Translations under genes and position numbers: made by a program
The notes under the pieces: generated by a model
Seen by the model: the letters and a program-made list of their open reading frames with translations, nothing else
Database searches by the model: none
Told to the model about the DNA's origin: nothing
Shown: piece by piece, positions 52,074-63,893 of the stretch
Layout: every line of letters begins with the position of its first letter
Numbering within the stretch: the first letter of the stretch is position 1
Assembly (NCBI RefSeq): GCF_050587365.1
Contig: NZ_JBOBFV010000001.1
Coordinates: 1,240,001 to 1,304,000, forward strand
DNA length: 64,000 nt
Source of the DNA: Plantibacter auratus
Lineage (GTDB): Bacteria > Actinomycetota > Actinomycetes > Actinomycetales > Microbacteriaceae
Reading direction: 5' to 3'

Positions 52074-54397
52074 CAGTGCTCCGAATCGTTGTCGCTCTGG
52101 GCGTTGGCCGAGCCGTCGCGATACGCTCTGGCCAACGAGTCGAAGGTGGAACCACCGCGCTCCTCATCGAGGGCGTCGAGCAGTTCGTCGTTCCAGTCGT
52201 CGAACCACGTCTGCAGGTCGGTGGCGTTCAGCCCGCTCGGATCCGGCACTGCTGCAAGCGGACCCCCTGGGGTGTCGTGCTCGAGCTCCCAGACGAGTTG
52301 AGCCGTCTGCAGGCGGACTGCGTCCAGGCTCGCGTCCTGATGGCCTTCGAGGTCTTCCAGCAGCGCCGCGTGGTTCGACGCGAACCCGCCGTCGAGCGTG
52401 TCGCCACCCCATCCGATCAATTCACCGAGCGCGTAGCTCTGCCCGGCATCGATCACCGCACCGGCGGCGCCCCCGACCACCCCACCGAGGCCGGGGATCG
52501 GGATGAGCCCCACTGCCGTCTCGAGACTGTCGATCGCATCCATGATCGCCTGATCCTCGCGTGCCGCTTCGCCGAGTTGTTCGCCGGAACCCGCGCCGTC
52601 GACCATCCCCTGGAGAACGGCGATCCGCTCCGCCAGACCGTGGACCGAGGTGTCCTCGACATTCGACGCCGCGCCGACCAAGGCATCTTGATACTGCGAC
52701 ACGACTGATTCCAGGGCCGAGTGGCCATAGGGATCTGAGGCGGCGGCTCCGAGGACCTTGGCCAGGACGTCCTGCGACACGTTCGCGTAGACGCCCTCCT
52801 GGTCACTGATGCCGAAGAAGCTCACGGTCTGCGTCGGACCGTCTTGGCTGGTCTCCGAGTAGAGGGGTGCCTCGACGAGGCCGGGCATCTGCGGCGCGAG
52901 CGCCCGGACGATCTCGACCGAAGCGTAGCTGCTGACGTTCTCCCCCTCGAAGGACTCGTTGCCGGCGAGTTCTTCCATGATCTTCGTCGACAGGGTCGCG
53001 GCATCGACCCATGCGGGGCCGGTGGTGTCCACCGGCTGACCCGTCGTCGCGCCCGGCCCGCCTGTGGCGTACTGCGTCCCCGCCCACAGACCCGCTGGTC
53101 CGGCGAACTCGTCGTACTGCGACCAGTCCCGGTCTCCGTACCAGTATTCGACCCGGTTCTGTCCGAGAGAGCCCTCGCCTGTGACGTCGTCTCCGGAAGC
53201 GTCGGTCAACCAGTCGAGCGCCTCGTCCGGGTACTGTCCGAGGGTCTCGAGCACGCGCCCGGCCAGGTCGATGACACGAAGCCCGGGGACACCGGTCTGC
53301 TCCTCCTCGAGCAGCGCCAGCGTCGTGCCTCCAGGGAGCGGGGAGTTGTCCTGCCAGATGTGGTAGTTCCCGCGCTCCTCCTGGTCGATCATGTCGGCGA
53401 GCGCGAGCGTCGTGGTGACACCGATCGGGGCGTTCGCCGGATCGCCGAACAGGAAACCGATCGCCGCAGGGTCGCCGCCCACCCCCGTGCTGGCGTTCGC
53501 CATCATCTCCTCGGCGAAGTTCTGCCCTGTCAGCGGGGACCATCGTTCCGAGCCGACCGACAAGCCGCCACGCACGCTCTGCGCCAACGCGAGAGCCGCG
53601 GCAGCCGGGATGCTCCCATCCACCACCCCCCGGCCGAGCTCGTCGATGAGGCTGACGACGTTCTCGCCGCCCATGGCGAGGTTCATCTGGGCCATGACCT
53701 GCGGGTTCTTGCCGTACAGGTCGTAGAGCGTCTGCAGGTTCGAGACGTCGGCCTCGGAGTAGTCGCCGGAGGCGATCTGGTTCCCGAGCTCCGCCATGGC
53801 CTGCGCGACGGCCGTCGGCGTCAGCGAGCCGGAGTCGGTGATGCCTATCGCTGCGAGTGCCTGGCGCTGCGCCTCCCACGCGGTCGCGTTCGGCGGGGTC
53901 AGCGCGAGGACCAGGGTGCTGTCGGCCAGGGTGCGCTCATCGGCCAAGCCTTCGAGCGCGCTGCGGGCCAGCGTGAGATCGCCCATCGCCGCCTGTTCCT
54001 GAAGCTGGCGGTGCTGCGCCTGCTCCGGAGTCGGGCCACCTGCGGGGTCCGCGTACTGGCGGTTGATGACCTGGTTCGACTCGAACATGGTCTGCTTCAC
54101 CGACGCGGCACGTGTGGCGATTCCGGACACGGTCTCGGAGTACGCGCCGATGGCCGTCCGAGCTGCGCTCAGGGCGGTGGTGACCGCATCGATCGTGGCC
54201 ACCGGAGTGTCGAGGGAGGCCGTCCAGGTGACCGGCGCGTCTCCGCTCCAGACCTCCGCGGTCATGCCCGCCTGCGAGTTGGTCGTGACCGTGCGAGCCT
54301 CGCCGAGCGTCGTCTCCACCGTCTGCAGGCCGGTCGCGGCCGTTCCGAGCGATCCGGCGTCGAACAGTCCCGGGTCTTCCCTCGTCCAGTTGCCCAT
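52073..54397 (-). CDS. Large candidate T7SS substrate
   Basis: A 774-residue protein with no signal peptide. Residues 1-115 form an ESX-like helical module with a W-x-G turn (TAEVWSGDAPVTW, Trp at about 50). The middle is helical and rich in Ala/Gly/Asp. It resembles the large actinobacterial proteins of unknown function linked to T7SS (DUF6571-like), though that is an impression only. Near residue 650 is a Gly-rich hydrophobic stretch (VGLIPIPGLGGVVGGAAGAVIDAG) that could insert in a membrane. No toxin or nuclease motif and no immunity-type neighbour was recognised. It is coupled on both sides by TGATG overlaps to a 91-residue partner and a lipoprotein. Confidence 0.65.
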   Translation of the reverse strand: MGNWTREDPGLFDAGSLGTAATGLQTVETTLGEARTVTTNSQAGMTAEVWSGDAPVTWTASLDTPVATIDAVTTALSAARTAIGAYSETVSGIATRAASVKQTMFESNQVINRQYADPAGGPTPEQAQHRQLQEQAAMGDLTLARSALEGLADERTLADSTLVLALTPPNATAWEAQRQALAAIGITDSGSLTPTAVAQAMAELGNQIASGDYSEADVSNLQTLYDLYGKNPQVMAQMNLAMGGENVVSLIDELGRGVVDGSIPAAAALALAQSVRGGLSVGSERWSPLTGQNFAEEMMANASTGVGGDPAAIGFLFGDPANAPIGVTTTLALADMIDQEERGNYHIWQDNSPLPGGTTLALLEEEQTGVPGLRVIDLAGRVLETLGQYPDEALDWLTDASGDDVTGEGSLGQNRVEYWYGDRDWSQYDEFAGPAGLWAGTQYATGGPGATTGQPVDTTGPAWVDAATLSTKIMEELAGNESFEGENVSSYASVEIVRALAPQMPGLVEAPLYSETSQDGPTQTVSFFGISDQEGVYANVSQDVLAKVLGAAASDPYGHSALESVVSQYQDALVGAASNVEDTSVHGLAERIAVLQGMVDGAGSGEQLGEAAREDQAIMDAIDSLETAVGLIPIPGLGGVVGGAAGAVIDAGQSYALGELIGWGGDTLDGGFASNHAALLEDLEGHQDASLDAVRLQTAQLVWELEHDTPGGPLAAVPDPSGLNATDLQTWFDDWNDELLDALDEERGGSTFDSLARAYRDGSANAQSDNDSEH

Positions 54398-54672
54398 CAG
54401 CTGGCTCCTTCATCAAGCAATGCCTCGGTCTCCTGCCACGTGGCTGCGGCGTCCCTGGCGATCTGCGCGGCGTTCGTGATCTGACCCGACGCGAGCATGG
54501 TCTGCACCGTCGCCCACATGGCGAAGCTCTCGGCGGCACCAGAGACACTCGAGCTGGAGCTGCCACTCAGGTCGACGGCAACCTCGGTCGGAAGGCTGTA
54601 TCCGCTCGTCTCCAGTCCGGACGCGATCGTCCGAATGGCTTCGACGTCGACGAAGAGCTGATCCCCGGCCAT
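54397..54672 (-). CDS. Small WXG-like partner protein
   Basis: A 91-residue protein of two predicted helices (DVEAIRTIASGLETSGYSL, then AAESFAMWATVQTMLASGQ and ARDAAATWQETEALLDEG). It has the size and pattern of ESX partners but lacks a clear W-x-G turn. The ATG follows AAGGGGAA. It is translated just before the 774-residue protein (TGATG overlap), so the two probably form a secreted heterodimer. It is the first gene behind the third palindrome-controlled promoter. Confidence 0.7.
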   Translation of the reverse strand: MAGDQLFVDVEAIRTIASGLETSGYSLPTEVAVDLSGSSSSSVSGAAESFAMWATVQTMLASGQITNAAQIARDAAATWQETEALLDEGAS

Positions 54673-54747
54673 AGTTCCCCTTGGGTCGTCACGGAACCGG
54701 CGACCGTCTGACAGTCACCGACAGCAGGTTTCGCCCCGCCGGCCACC

Positions 54748-54791
54748 AGCGTATCCGAGAGCACGGGGCGGGACGATGGGGAGCGCTCCCC
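54748..54791 (-). promoter_or_regulatory. Palindrome-controlled promoter, copy 3
   Basis: ATGGGGAGCGCTCCCCAT, an 18-bp perfect palindrome (54776-54793; core 54778-54791), is followed on the minus strand after exactly 24 nt by TACGCT (54748-54753). No acceptable -35 is seen. The leader would be about 70 nt. It should drive the WXG-like protein, the substrate, the lipoprotein and probably the ATPase. Confidence 0.62.
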
Positions 54792-54807
54792 ATGCCCGAC
54801 GGCGTTC

Positions 54808-56130
54808 TCAGCCGACCACGACGCGGATCGGGAACTCCCCGATCCCGATCGTCGAACCGGCTTCGACGACGTAGGCCTCGCCTGGCTGGCAGACGGTGAC
54901 CGCGCCGGACGCGTCCGTGATCGTCGTGCCGTTCGTGGAGTGCAGGTCCGTCACGCGGAGCGACCGCCGACCGGGTACGACGACCGTGTGCGTCTTCGAG
55001 ACGGACATGCGCGGGTCGACGAGTGAGCGCAGCTCGGCGTCGGGCTGTTCCGGCCGCGCCGCAGGGTTGCGGCCGAGCAGGATCGGCCCGCGGAGCGGGA
55101 TCCGCTCGCCGTCGGGCAGCTCGAGCGCGAAGTCCCCCGCTCGCAGCGACGCTGAGACGACGGTGGCACCGAGATCCGCTCCCGGTGTCGGGACGACGGT
55201 GTCCGCTGCTGGCCGGACCGGTCCCGGCACGTTCGGCTCAGGCGCACCCGGGGATACCGGCGCACCGGCGAACAGTCCCGGCGGAACAGTGATCTGCAGC
55301 TCCGGCGGGACCGAGGACGTCGATGTGGCCGGAGCGCGCGTCTGAGCGGGTGCGACCGGTGGCTCACGGAACTGCGGCTCAGGAGCGGGTGCCTCGACGA
55401 CGAGCGGCGTCGGTTCAGGCGCGGACCCCGCGGGAGCCCACATCGGTTCGGGAGCCGGAGCTGCGGTCCCCGGGGCCCCAGGGACCGGAGTCTCGGGCAT
55501 GGCACGTTCGGGAGCCGTCACCTGGGCAGCCGGAGCCTCGAAGACCGGAGCCGGCTCGGCGGACGTCGGGGTCGATACGGCAGGGGACGGTGTCGACACA
55601 TCGGCCGTCGCCGGAGCCCAGCCCGGGGCGACCGACCCGTCCGTGACCGGGACGTGTGCGGATGCACCCGTAGGAGACACTTCTGCGCTGCCCGGCGCCG
55701 CTGCTGGACGCGGAGCGAGGACGGTCCGAGCGCCGTGCACCCGCAGGGTGGCGGAGGCGTCGGGGTCGGACTCGGTCACCAGCTCGGCGAGCGCGCGCAG
55801 GAAGCTCAGGAACGGCTCCTGCCCGAGCAACGAGCGCTGACGCCGACGCTTCTGGACGCCGTGCTGCATGATGAACGTCGCGGCGGCCGTTCCCCGTGCG
55901 GACGGGGCGGTCGTGATCGCGAACGCGAGCAGCGGAGCCGGATCGTCGACCGAGACGACCCGCAGGCGGATGTCCGCGCTCGTCCCACCGTCGATCGCGA
56001 CGTAATGCCTGGTCTGCTGCGCATCCTCACCGGAGGCGGCGACCGCACGTTGGACGAGCGCGACGACGTCGTCAGCGGTCCCCGCGAGGTCGAGATCCAG
56101 ACCGGTGTCGGTCAGGTCGGGTGATCTCAT
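54808..56130 (-). CDS. FHA domain protein of the T7SS locus
   Basis: A 440-residue protein. The N-terminal domain of about 130 residues has no name I recognise. A Pro/Ala/Val-rich linker of about 200 residues leads to a C-terminal FHA domain (LLGRNPAARPEQP, then RMSVSKTHTVVV and DLHSTNGTTI). The first and last parts match the design of the FHA protein at 40441-41799, so the two look like paralogues. The ATG is preceded by GGGGAGGA. A -10-like GATAAT lies 48-53 nt upstream (56178-56183), with a lone CTCCCC half-site above it. A scaffold recognising phosphorylated partners is likely. Confidence 0.82.
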   Translation of the reverse strand: MRSPDLTDTGLDLDLAGTADDVVALVQRAVAASGEDAQQTRHYVAIDGGTSADIRLRVVSVDDPAPLLAFAITTAPSARGTAAATFIMQHGVQKRRRQRSLLGQEPFLSFLRALAELVTESDPDASATLRVHGARTVLAPRPAAAPGSAEVSPTGASAHVPVTDGSVAPGWAPATADVSTPSPAVSTPTSAEPAPVFEAPAAQVTAPERAMPETPVPGAPGTAAPAPEPMWAPAGSAPEPTPLVVEAPAPEPQFREPPVAPAQTRAPATSTSSVPPELQITVPPGLFAGAPVSPGAPEPNVPGPVRPAADTVVPTPGADLGATVVSASLRAGDFALELPDGERIPLRGPILLGRNPAARPEQPDAELRSLVDPRMSVSKTHTVVVPGRRSLRVTDLHSTNGTTITDASGAVTVCQPGEAYVVEAGSTIGIGEFPIRVVVG

Positions 56131-56259
56131 CGGTGGTTCCTCCCCAAGCGCCGTCGGCCGACGACGGCAACGGATCGATTATCGCCTACGCCGTCGCCCT
56201 CGTGGGGAGGGTCGAGCAGCGCACCGCGCGGGCGGGCCCGGGGTGGACGTCGCATCGGC

Positions 56260-56748
56260 TCACCGCGCGTCGTGCTCCCACGGCCAGCGCGGGGTCGGAC
56301 GCCGCCCGGTCGACGACGTGGCGACGGCGGCGGCCGCGAGGACGATGACGAGCGCCAGCACACCGACGGTGACCGAGAACGGCCCGGTCAGTGTCGTCAC
56401 GGCGAAGGCGGCGGCGTCCGCTCCGTCCCGGCTGGCGATCGCGTCGAACACGCCGCCGCTCACGCCGTACGCGAGCCAGGCGAGGAGCCCTGCGAGGACC
56501 GCGGAGCCGACCGAGACGCGCAGCGGGGTGCGGCGCGTCTCACGGATGATCCCCCAGAGGACCACGATCGTTGCGACCACGACCATGAGCGGACCGGTCA
56601 GTGGGCCGGCGTCCGGGTCGGTCACGACGTCGAGGTCTGCCAGCAGGCTGATGAACCCGAAGGCGCAGACGACGAGTGCCACGTAGGTGACCGCTGCGAA
56701 CGGGGCGATCCACCAGGGACCGCGTGCTCCGTCCGCGTCACCGGTCAT
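56260..56748 (-). CDS. Four-helix membrane protein
   Basis: A 162-residue integral membrane protein with four predicted helices: FAAVTYVALVVCAFGFISLL, GPLMVVVATIVVLWGII, VGSAVLAGLLAWLAYGV and VGVLALVIVLAAAAVAT. It resembles small uncharacterised actinobacterial membrane proteins (DUF6121-like). The open frame upstream is inside the next gene; the ATG at 56748 lies 2 nt after that gene's stop, implying coupling. Its place beside the T7SS genes makes it a possible channel or accessory subunit, but nothing in the sequence proves it. Confidence 0.7.
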   Translation of the reverse strand: MTGDADGARGPWWIAPFAAVTYVALVVCAFGFISLLADLDVVTDPDAGPLTGPLMVVVATIVVLWGIIRETRRTPLRVSVGSAVLAGLLAWLAYGVSGGVFDAIASRDGADAAAFAVTTLTGPFSVTVGVLALVIVLAAAAVATSSTGRRPTPRWPWEHDAR

Positions 56749-56750
56749 GC

Positions 56751-57785
56751 TCAGCGGGCGGTCGTCGGTCCGGCTTCGAGGACGCGCTCGTACTCGGCAC
56801 GCGCCTCGAGGTTCGCCTCGCGCACCTTGCGGCCGCGGGCGGCGATCCAGCCTCCGAACCAGACGGGGATCTCGCGGGCGACGACGAAGGCGAGGACCGG
56901 CCCGAACGTGAAGGCGACTCCGGTGACCTCGGCGAGGATCTCGTCGATGCTGAGCGTCCAAGCGCGCTCCTGGATCAGGAACCCACCGACCCACGCGAGG
57001 AAGACGACCAGGCCGATGATGAAACCGCCGAGCACCCAGTGCACCCAGCCGGAACGGTTCACGATGGTCGCGGTCACGACCCAGGCCAGGAAGAAGCCTG
57101 CGGCGGCCATGAGGAACGGCCAGCTGGTGGCGATCTGGATGAGGTTCTCGACGAACGTACCGTCGCCTTCCAGCACCAGCTGCAGGCCCGCGACGGCGGC
57201 CGCGTAGAGGCCGGCGAAGATGATGGTGCCGAGGAGACCGATGAGGATGCCGAAGCCGCGGTTGCCGCGGACTTCCGGCTCGGACGGTGCCTGGACGTAC
57301 AGCGGGAAGGCCTGCTGCTGTTCGGTCTCGGCAGCGGTGGCGGTCTCGGTCGCGCCGGAGCGGGCGACCGGCTCGTAGGCCGCGGCGGGGTACGGGTGGG
57401 CACCGGTGTCGGCCTGCCGGGTGGCCGCCGTCGACGTCGGGGTGCCGGCGGTGTCGTCGTCGTCGAAGTCGATGTTCGAGTACGCGCGCTGCGGCGTGTG
57501 CGGCTGGTACGGACGCGTCTCGCGCACCCCGGCGTCCGAGGCCGTGTCGGCGCGGTCTGCGACCCGACGGTCGTCGACGACCGGGTCCGCGCCGACGCCG
57601 TCCGCCGTGGTGATGGTGTCCTGCTGCACGGTGTCCTCGGAGAGGATGTCCCGCTCAGCCACGGGCCTCTCGGACGCGGGCTGCTCGGACGCGGTCGTGG
57701 GACGCGCGGAGCCAGACGCGGTCTGGGCAGCCGCCGGAGTGCTCGGGTCGGTCGGCGATCCGGGCTCGGGGTTCTGGGTGCTCAT
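56751..57785 (-). CDS. Membrane protein with long disordered N-terminus
   Basis: A 344-residue protein. Residues 1-165 are disordered and rich in Thr, Ala, Asp and Pro (MSTQNPEPGSPTDPS, later FDDDDTAGTPTST). Four transmembrane helices follow: FGILIGLLGTIIFAGLYAAAV, SWPFLMAAAGFFLAWVV, WVLGGFIIGLVVFLAWVGG and GVAFTFGPVLAFVVARE. It ends with a charged helix. The ATG at 57785 was chosen; the frame continues far upstream only as antisense of the plus-strand gene. Function unknown. With the next gene it forms a two-gene membrane unit at the edge of the T7SS block. Confidence 0.72.
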   Translation of the reverse strand: MSTQNPEPGSPTDPSTPAAAQTASGSARPTTASEQPASERPVAERDILSEDTVQQDTITTADGVGADPVVDDRRVADRADTASDAGVRETRPYQPHTPQRAYSNIDFDDDDTAGTPTSTAATRQADTGAHPYPAAAYEPVARSGATETATAAETEQQQAFPLYVQAPSEPEVRGNRGFGILIGLLGTIIFAGLYAAAVAGLQLVLEGDGTFVENLIQIATSWPFLMAAAGFFLAWVVTATIVNRSGWVHWVLGGFIIGLVVFLAWVGGFLIQERAWTLSIDEILAEVTGVAFTFGPVLAFVVAREIPVWFGGWIAARGRKVREANLEARAEYERVLEAGPTTAR

Positions 57786-58046
57786 CGCGTACTCCTTCGG
57801 CGGAAGCCAGTTCAGGAGCGCCCTCACGGCACTCCGCTCGCCACGGTAGCAAGCCGGGGCACGGATGCTCGGCAACCTCGCCGGGACTCGCTCACTCCCG
57901 TCGACCCGATTCAGGTCTGATTCATATCCGGAGGAAACGGTCTCCTCAGCTCCGCGCGGTTGAGTGGGACTTCTACCAGACATCTGTCGGATCACTGCCG
58001 ATCCCGCGACGCCGACCCCCCACGGCGCATCCCCCGGAAAGGCCCC

Positions 58047-59042
58047 ATGCCCGAGCAACTCCCCCACGACCGTCACGCCGACGCCCGTTCCCCGTTCAGG
58101 CGGCTCTCCTCCCGCTACCGCGCCCTTCCCATGCGCGGGCGACGCGTGGTCGCCGGTACCGCTGCCGGAGCCGTCCTGCTCCTCGCCACCGCGGTCATCG
58201 CCCCGATCGCGCTGCAGCAGTCCGACACGACCTCCTCTACACCGGCCGCGCAGGCGGTGGACGACACGACGTCCACGGTCCCGGCCTCCACGGTCAACGC
58301 CACGGCGGTCACCGCGATCTCCGCGACGACCGGTTCCGTCGCGGGTGGCAGCACCCTCACCGTGAGCGGTGTCGACGTGGACGGCGTGACCCGCGTCGTC
58401 TTCGGTGAGCAGGAGGCCCGGATCCTGTCGGCGACGAGCACCGAGGTGACCGTCGCGGTACCGGCAGCCACCGGCTTCTCCCCCGCCGACGTCGGTGTCG
58501 CCGTCTACGCGGACGAGCTCCGGGTCGACGGTGACGCGCTGAGCTACAGCTACGACATCACGAGCCCCGTCGACGCGCAGATGGCCTACGTGTTCACGCA
58601 CTGGAACGGCTACAACCTGGCTGAATACGGCTCGCTGGTCGACACCGACTGCGCGAACTTCGCCAGCCAGAGTCTGCTGGAACGCGGGTGGACGATGGAC
58701 GAGGACTGGTGGGCCGAGGGAACCGGCGACGACTTCGACTTCTCGAAGGCCTGGGTCAGCTCGACGTTCTTCATGAACTACGTCGAGGAGCACCCCGAGC
58801 TCGCCACCGCTCTCGACGACACGCAGCGCGACCAGGTCAAGGTCGGTGACATCGTGCAGTTCGACTGGGACAACAGCGGGGACCGCGACCACACGGGCAT
58901 CGTGTCGAAGGTCGAGACCACCGACGCCGGCACCCAGGTGTACTACGCGGGGCACACCGACGACACCGACTACCGCACCGTGGATGAGGCGATCACCGTC
59001 ATCCACCCCGGCGCCTCCGTCTACTACTGGAGCATCGCCTAG
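58047..59042 (+). CDS. Secreted TIG/amidase-domain protein
   Basis: The only plus-strand gene, 331 residues. After an Arg-rich start comes a membrane-spanning signal (about 34-55, VVAGTAAGAVLLLATAVIAPIAL). A TIG/IPT-like beta domain (about 88-170, AISATTGSVAGGSTLTVSG) follows, then an Amidase_6-type NlpC/P60-like domain. The catalytic Cys is in LVDTDCANFASQSLL and the His in SGDRDHTGIVSKV. Such enzymes are thought to cut peptidoglycan peptides. The ATG at 58047 has GGAAAGG before it; an earlier in-frame ATG at 57960 lacks a site. It is transcribed divergently from the membrane protein gene and converges with the 59057 gene. A wall hydrolase next to a secretion locus could open a path for export, by inference. 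Confidence 0.85.
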   Translation: MPEQLPHDRHADARSPFRRLSSRYRALPMRGRRVVAGTAAGAVLLLATAVIAPIALQQSDTTSSTPAAQAVDDTTSTVPASTVNATAVTAISATTGSVAGGSTLTVSGVDVDGVTRVVFGEQEARILSATSTEVTVAVPAATGFSPADVGVAVYADELRVDGDALSYSYDITSPVDAQMAYVFTHWNGYNLAEYGSLVDTDCANFASQSLLERGWTMDEDWWAEGTGDDFDFSKAWVSSTFFMNYVEEHPELATALDDTQRDQVKVGDIVQFDWDNSGDRDHTGIVSKVETTDAGTQVYYAGHTDDTDYRTVDEAITVIHPGASVYYWSIA

Positions 59043-59056
59043 CCCGCTGTTCGGTG

Positions 59057-59824
59057 TCAGGCGGGGAACAGCGTCGAGACGATGGTCTGCGTCCAACCGG
59101 TGATGGCGACATTCGCCCAGCGGGTGGCCACCCAGGTGCCGTCACGCAGGAAATGGCGCTCACCGACGGTGTTCCCTGAGGGGTCGGCACGTTCCGTGAA
59201 ACACATCGTCCCGCCGGTCTCCTCGGAACAGGTGAACCCGGCTTCGGACATCCTGGCCACCGCCGCCGCTTGGACGTCCCCCTCCACCTGGGCCACGTTC
59301 GTGAGGATGAAGACCTCACCGGCACCACTCGCCTTCGTGAGGTCACACGTGAGTCGGTCCGTCGGGGTGAGCAAGGCCACCAGGGCCTCGTCGTTCGACC
59401 CGAAACTCTCGGACAACAGCGGCTGCGACCAGGCGGGATTCAACTCGAGGAAACCGTCAGCGGTCAGTGACTCGATGTAGCCGGCGGGGAAGAGCTGCGT
59501 GCATTCGGTCGGACGCACCGGTGCAGCAGGGGTCTCAGCGGTGTCCGTCGTGGTCGGAGCAGGAGTGGAGCCGGCGGTCGCCGTCGCACTCGGTGTACGG
59601 GTCGAGTCGGCGGCGGGGGTGCCGCCCGGGCCGACGACCAGGAGCCCGATGACGACGATGAGCGCGATCGCCAGCACGCCGGCGAGCACGCTCAAGCCGA
59701 TCACGACCGGATTGCGCTTCCGCTTGGGTGCCGGAGCTCCGTAGCGGCCGTCTGGCTGCACCGGGGTCGCGTCCGGCTCCAGCGGCTGGAACTGGCCGGT
59801 GGGCTGCTCGGGCTGATCACTCAT
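59057..59824 (-). CDS. Single-pass membrane protein, unknown function
   Basis: A 255-residue protein with a short Gln/Pro-rich cytoplasmic part (MSDQPEQPTGQFQPLEP), a KRKRN patch and one transmembrane helix (about 40-64, VVIGLSVLAGVLAIALIVVIGLLVVG). A Thr/Pro/Ala-rich stalk and an extracytoplasmic domain of about 145 residues with four Cys follow. The layout echoes the Gln-rich protein at 25525-26991, but without long repeats. No family is recognised. It follows the rpoC terminators, so it needs its own promoter; none was clear. It is convergent with the amidase gene, with 14 nt between the stops. Confidence 0.65.
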   Translation of the reverse strand: MSDQPEQPTGQFQPLEPDATPVQPDGRYGAPAPKRKRNPVVIGLSVLAGVLAIALIVVIGLLVVGPGGTPAADSTRTPSATATAGSTPAPTTTDTAETPAAPVRPTECTQLFPAGYIESLTADGFLELNPAWSQPLLSESFGSNDEALVALLTPTDRLTCDLTKASGAGEVFILTNVAQVEGDVQAAAVARMSEAGFTCSEETGGTMCFTERADPSGNTVGERHFLRDGTWVATRWANVAITGWTQTIVSTLFPA

Positions 59825-59873
59825 CGGACCAGCATGTCGTGCAGAGGCCCGCCACACAACTCACCGATGCCTG

Positions 59874-59903
59874 GTTCGTTCGCCCAGGAATGGGCGAACG
59901 AAC
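59874..59903 (-). terminator. Second hairpin after rpoC
   Basis: A perfect 13-bp stem GTTCGTTCGCCCA / TGGGCGAACGAAC with a GGAA loop lies 2 nt beyond the first rpoC hairpin in the direction of transcription. As a back-up terminator it would shield the downstream gene from the strong rpoBC transcript. Confidence 0.7.
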
Positions 59904-59905
59904 GA

Positions 59906-59950
59906 CGGAGGGCCCGTCCCGATCGAGAAACGATCGGGACGGGCCCTCCG
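59906..59950 (-). terminator. Main terminator after rpoC
   Basis: A perfect 20-bp stem with a 5-nt AGAAA loop (arms 59906-59925 and 59931-59950) begins 16 nt past the rpoC stop. It is the longest perfect stem in the window and clearly marks the end of the rpoBC operon. Confidence 0.9.
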
Positions 59951-59966
59951 GGTGAGTCGTTCAGCC

Positions 59967-63848
<3,882 letters not shown>

Positions 63849-63893
63849 TGTATCTCCTATGAAAGGTTTCGTCAGTCTCTACAGTGGTCAGGC

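Noticed and set aside
52073..54397. Polymorphic toxin with immunity gene
   Set aside because: The 774-residue protein has no recognised nuclease, deaminase or ADP-ribosyl motif and no small immunity-type gene next to it; the adjacent gene encodes a lipoprotein.
56201..56230. A possible fourth copy of the GGGGAG/CTCCCC palindrome before the FHA gene at 56130
   Set aside because: Only one half-site (CTCCCC on the minus strand) is present, and the distance to the GATAAT box is 20 nt rather than 24-25.
56751..59096. A 781-codon minus-strand frame across the amidase gene
   Set aside because: Its first 430 or so codons are antisense to the clearly coding plus-strand amidase. Only the part from the ATG at 57785 looks like a real protein.
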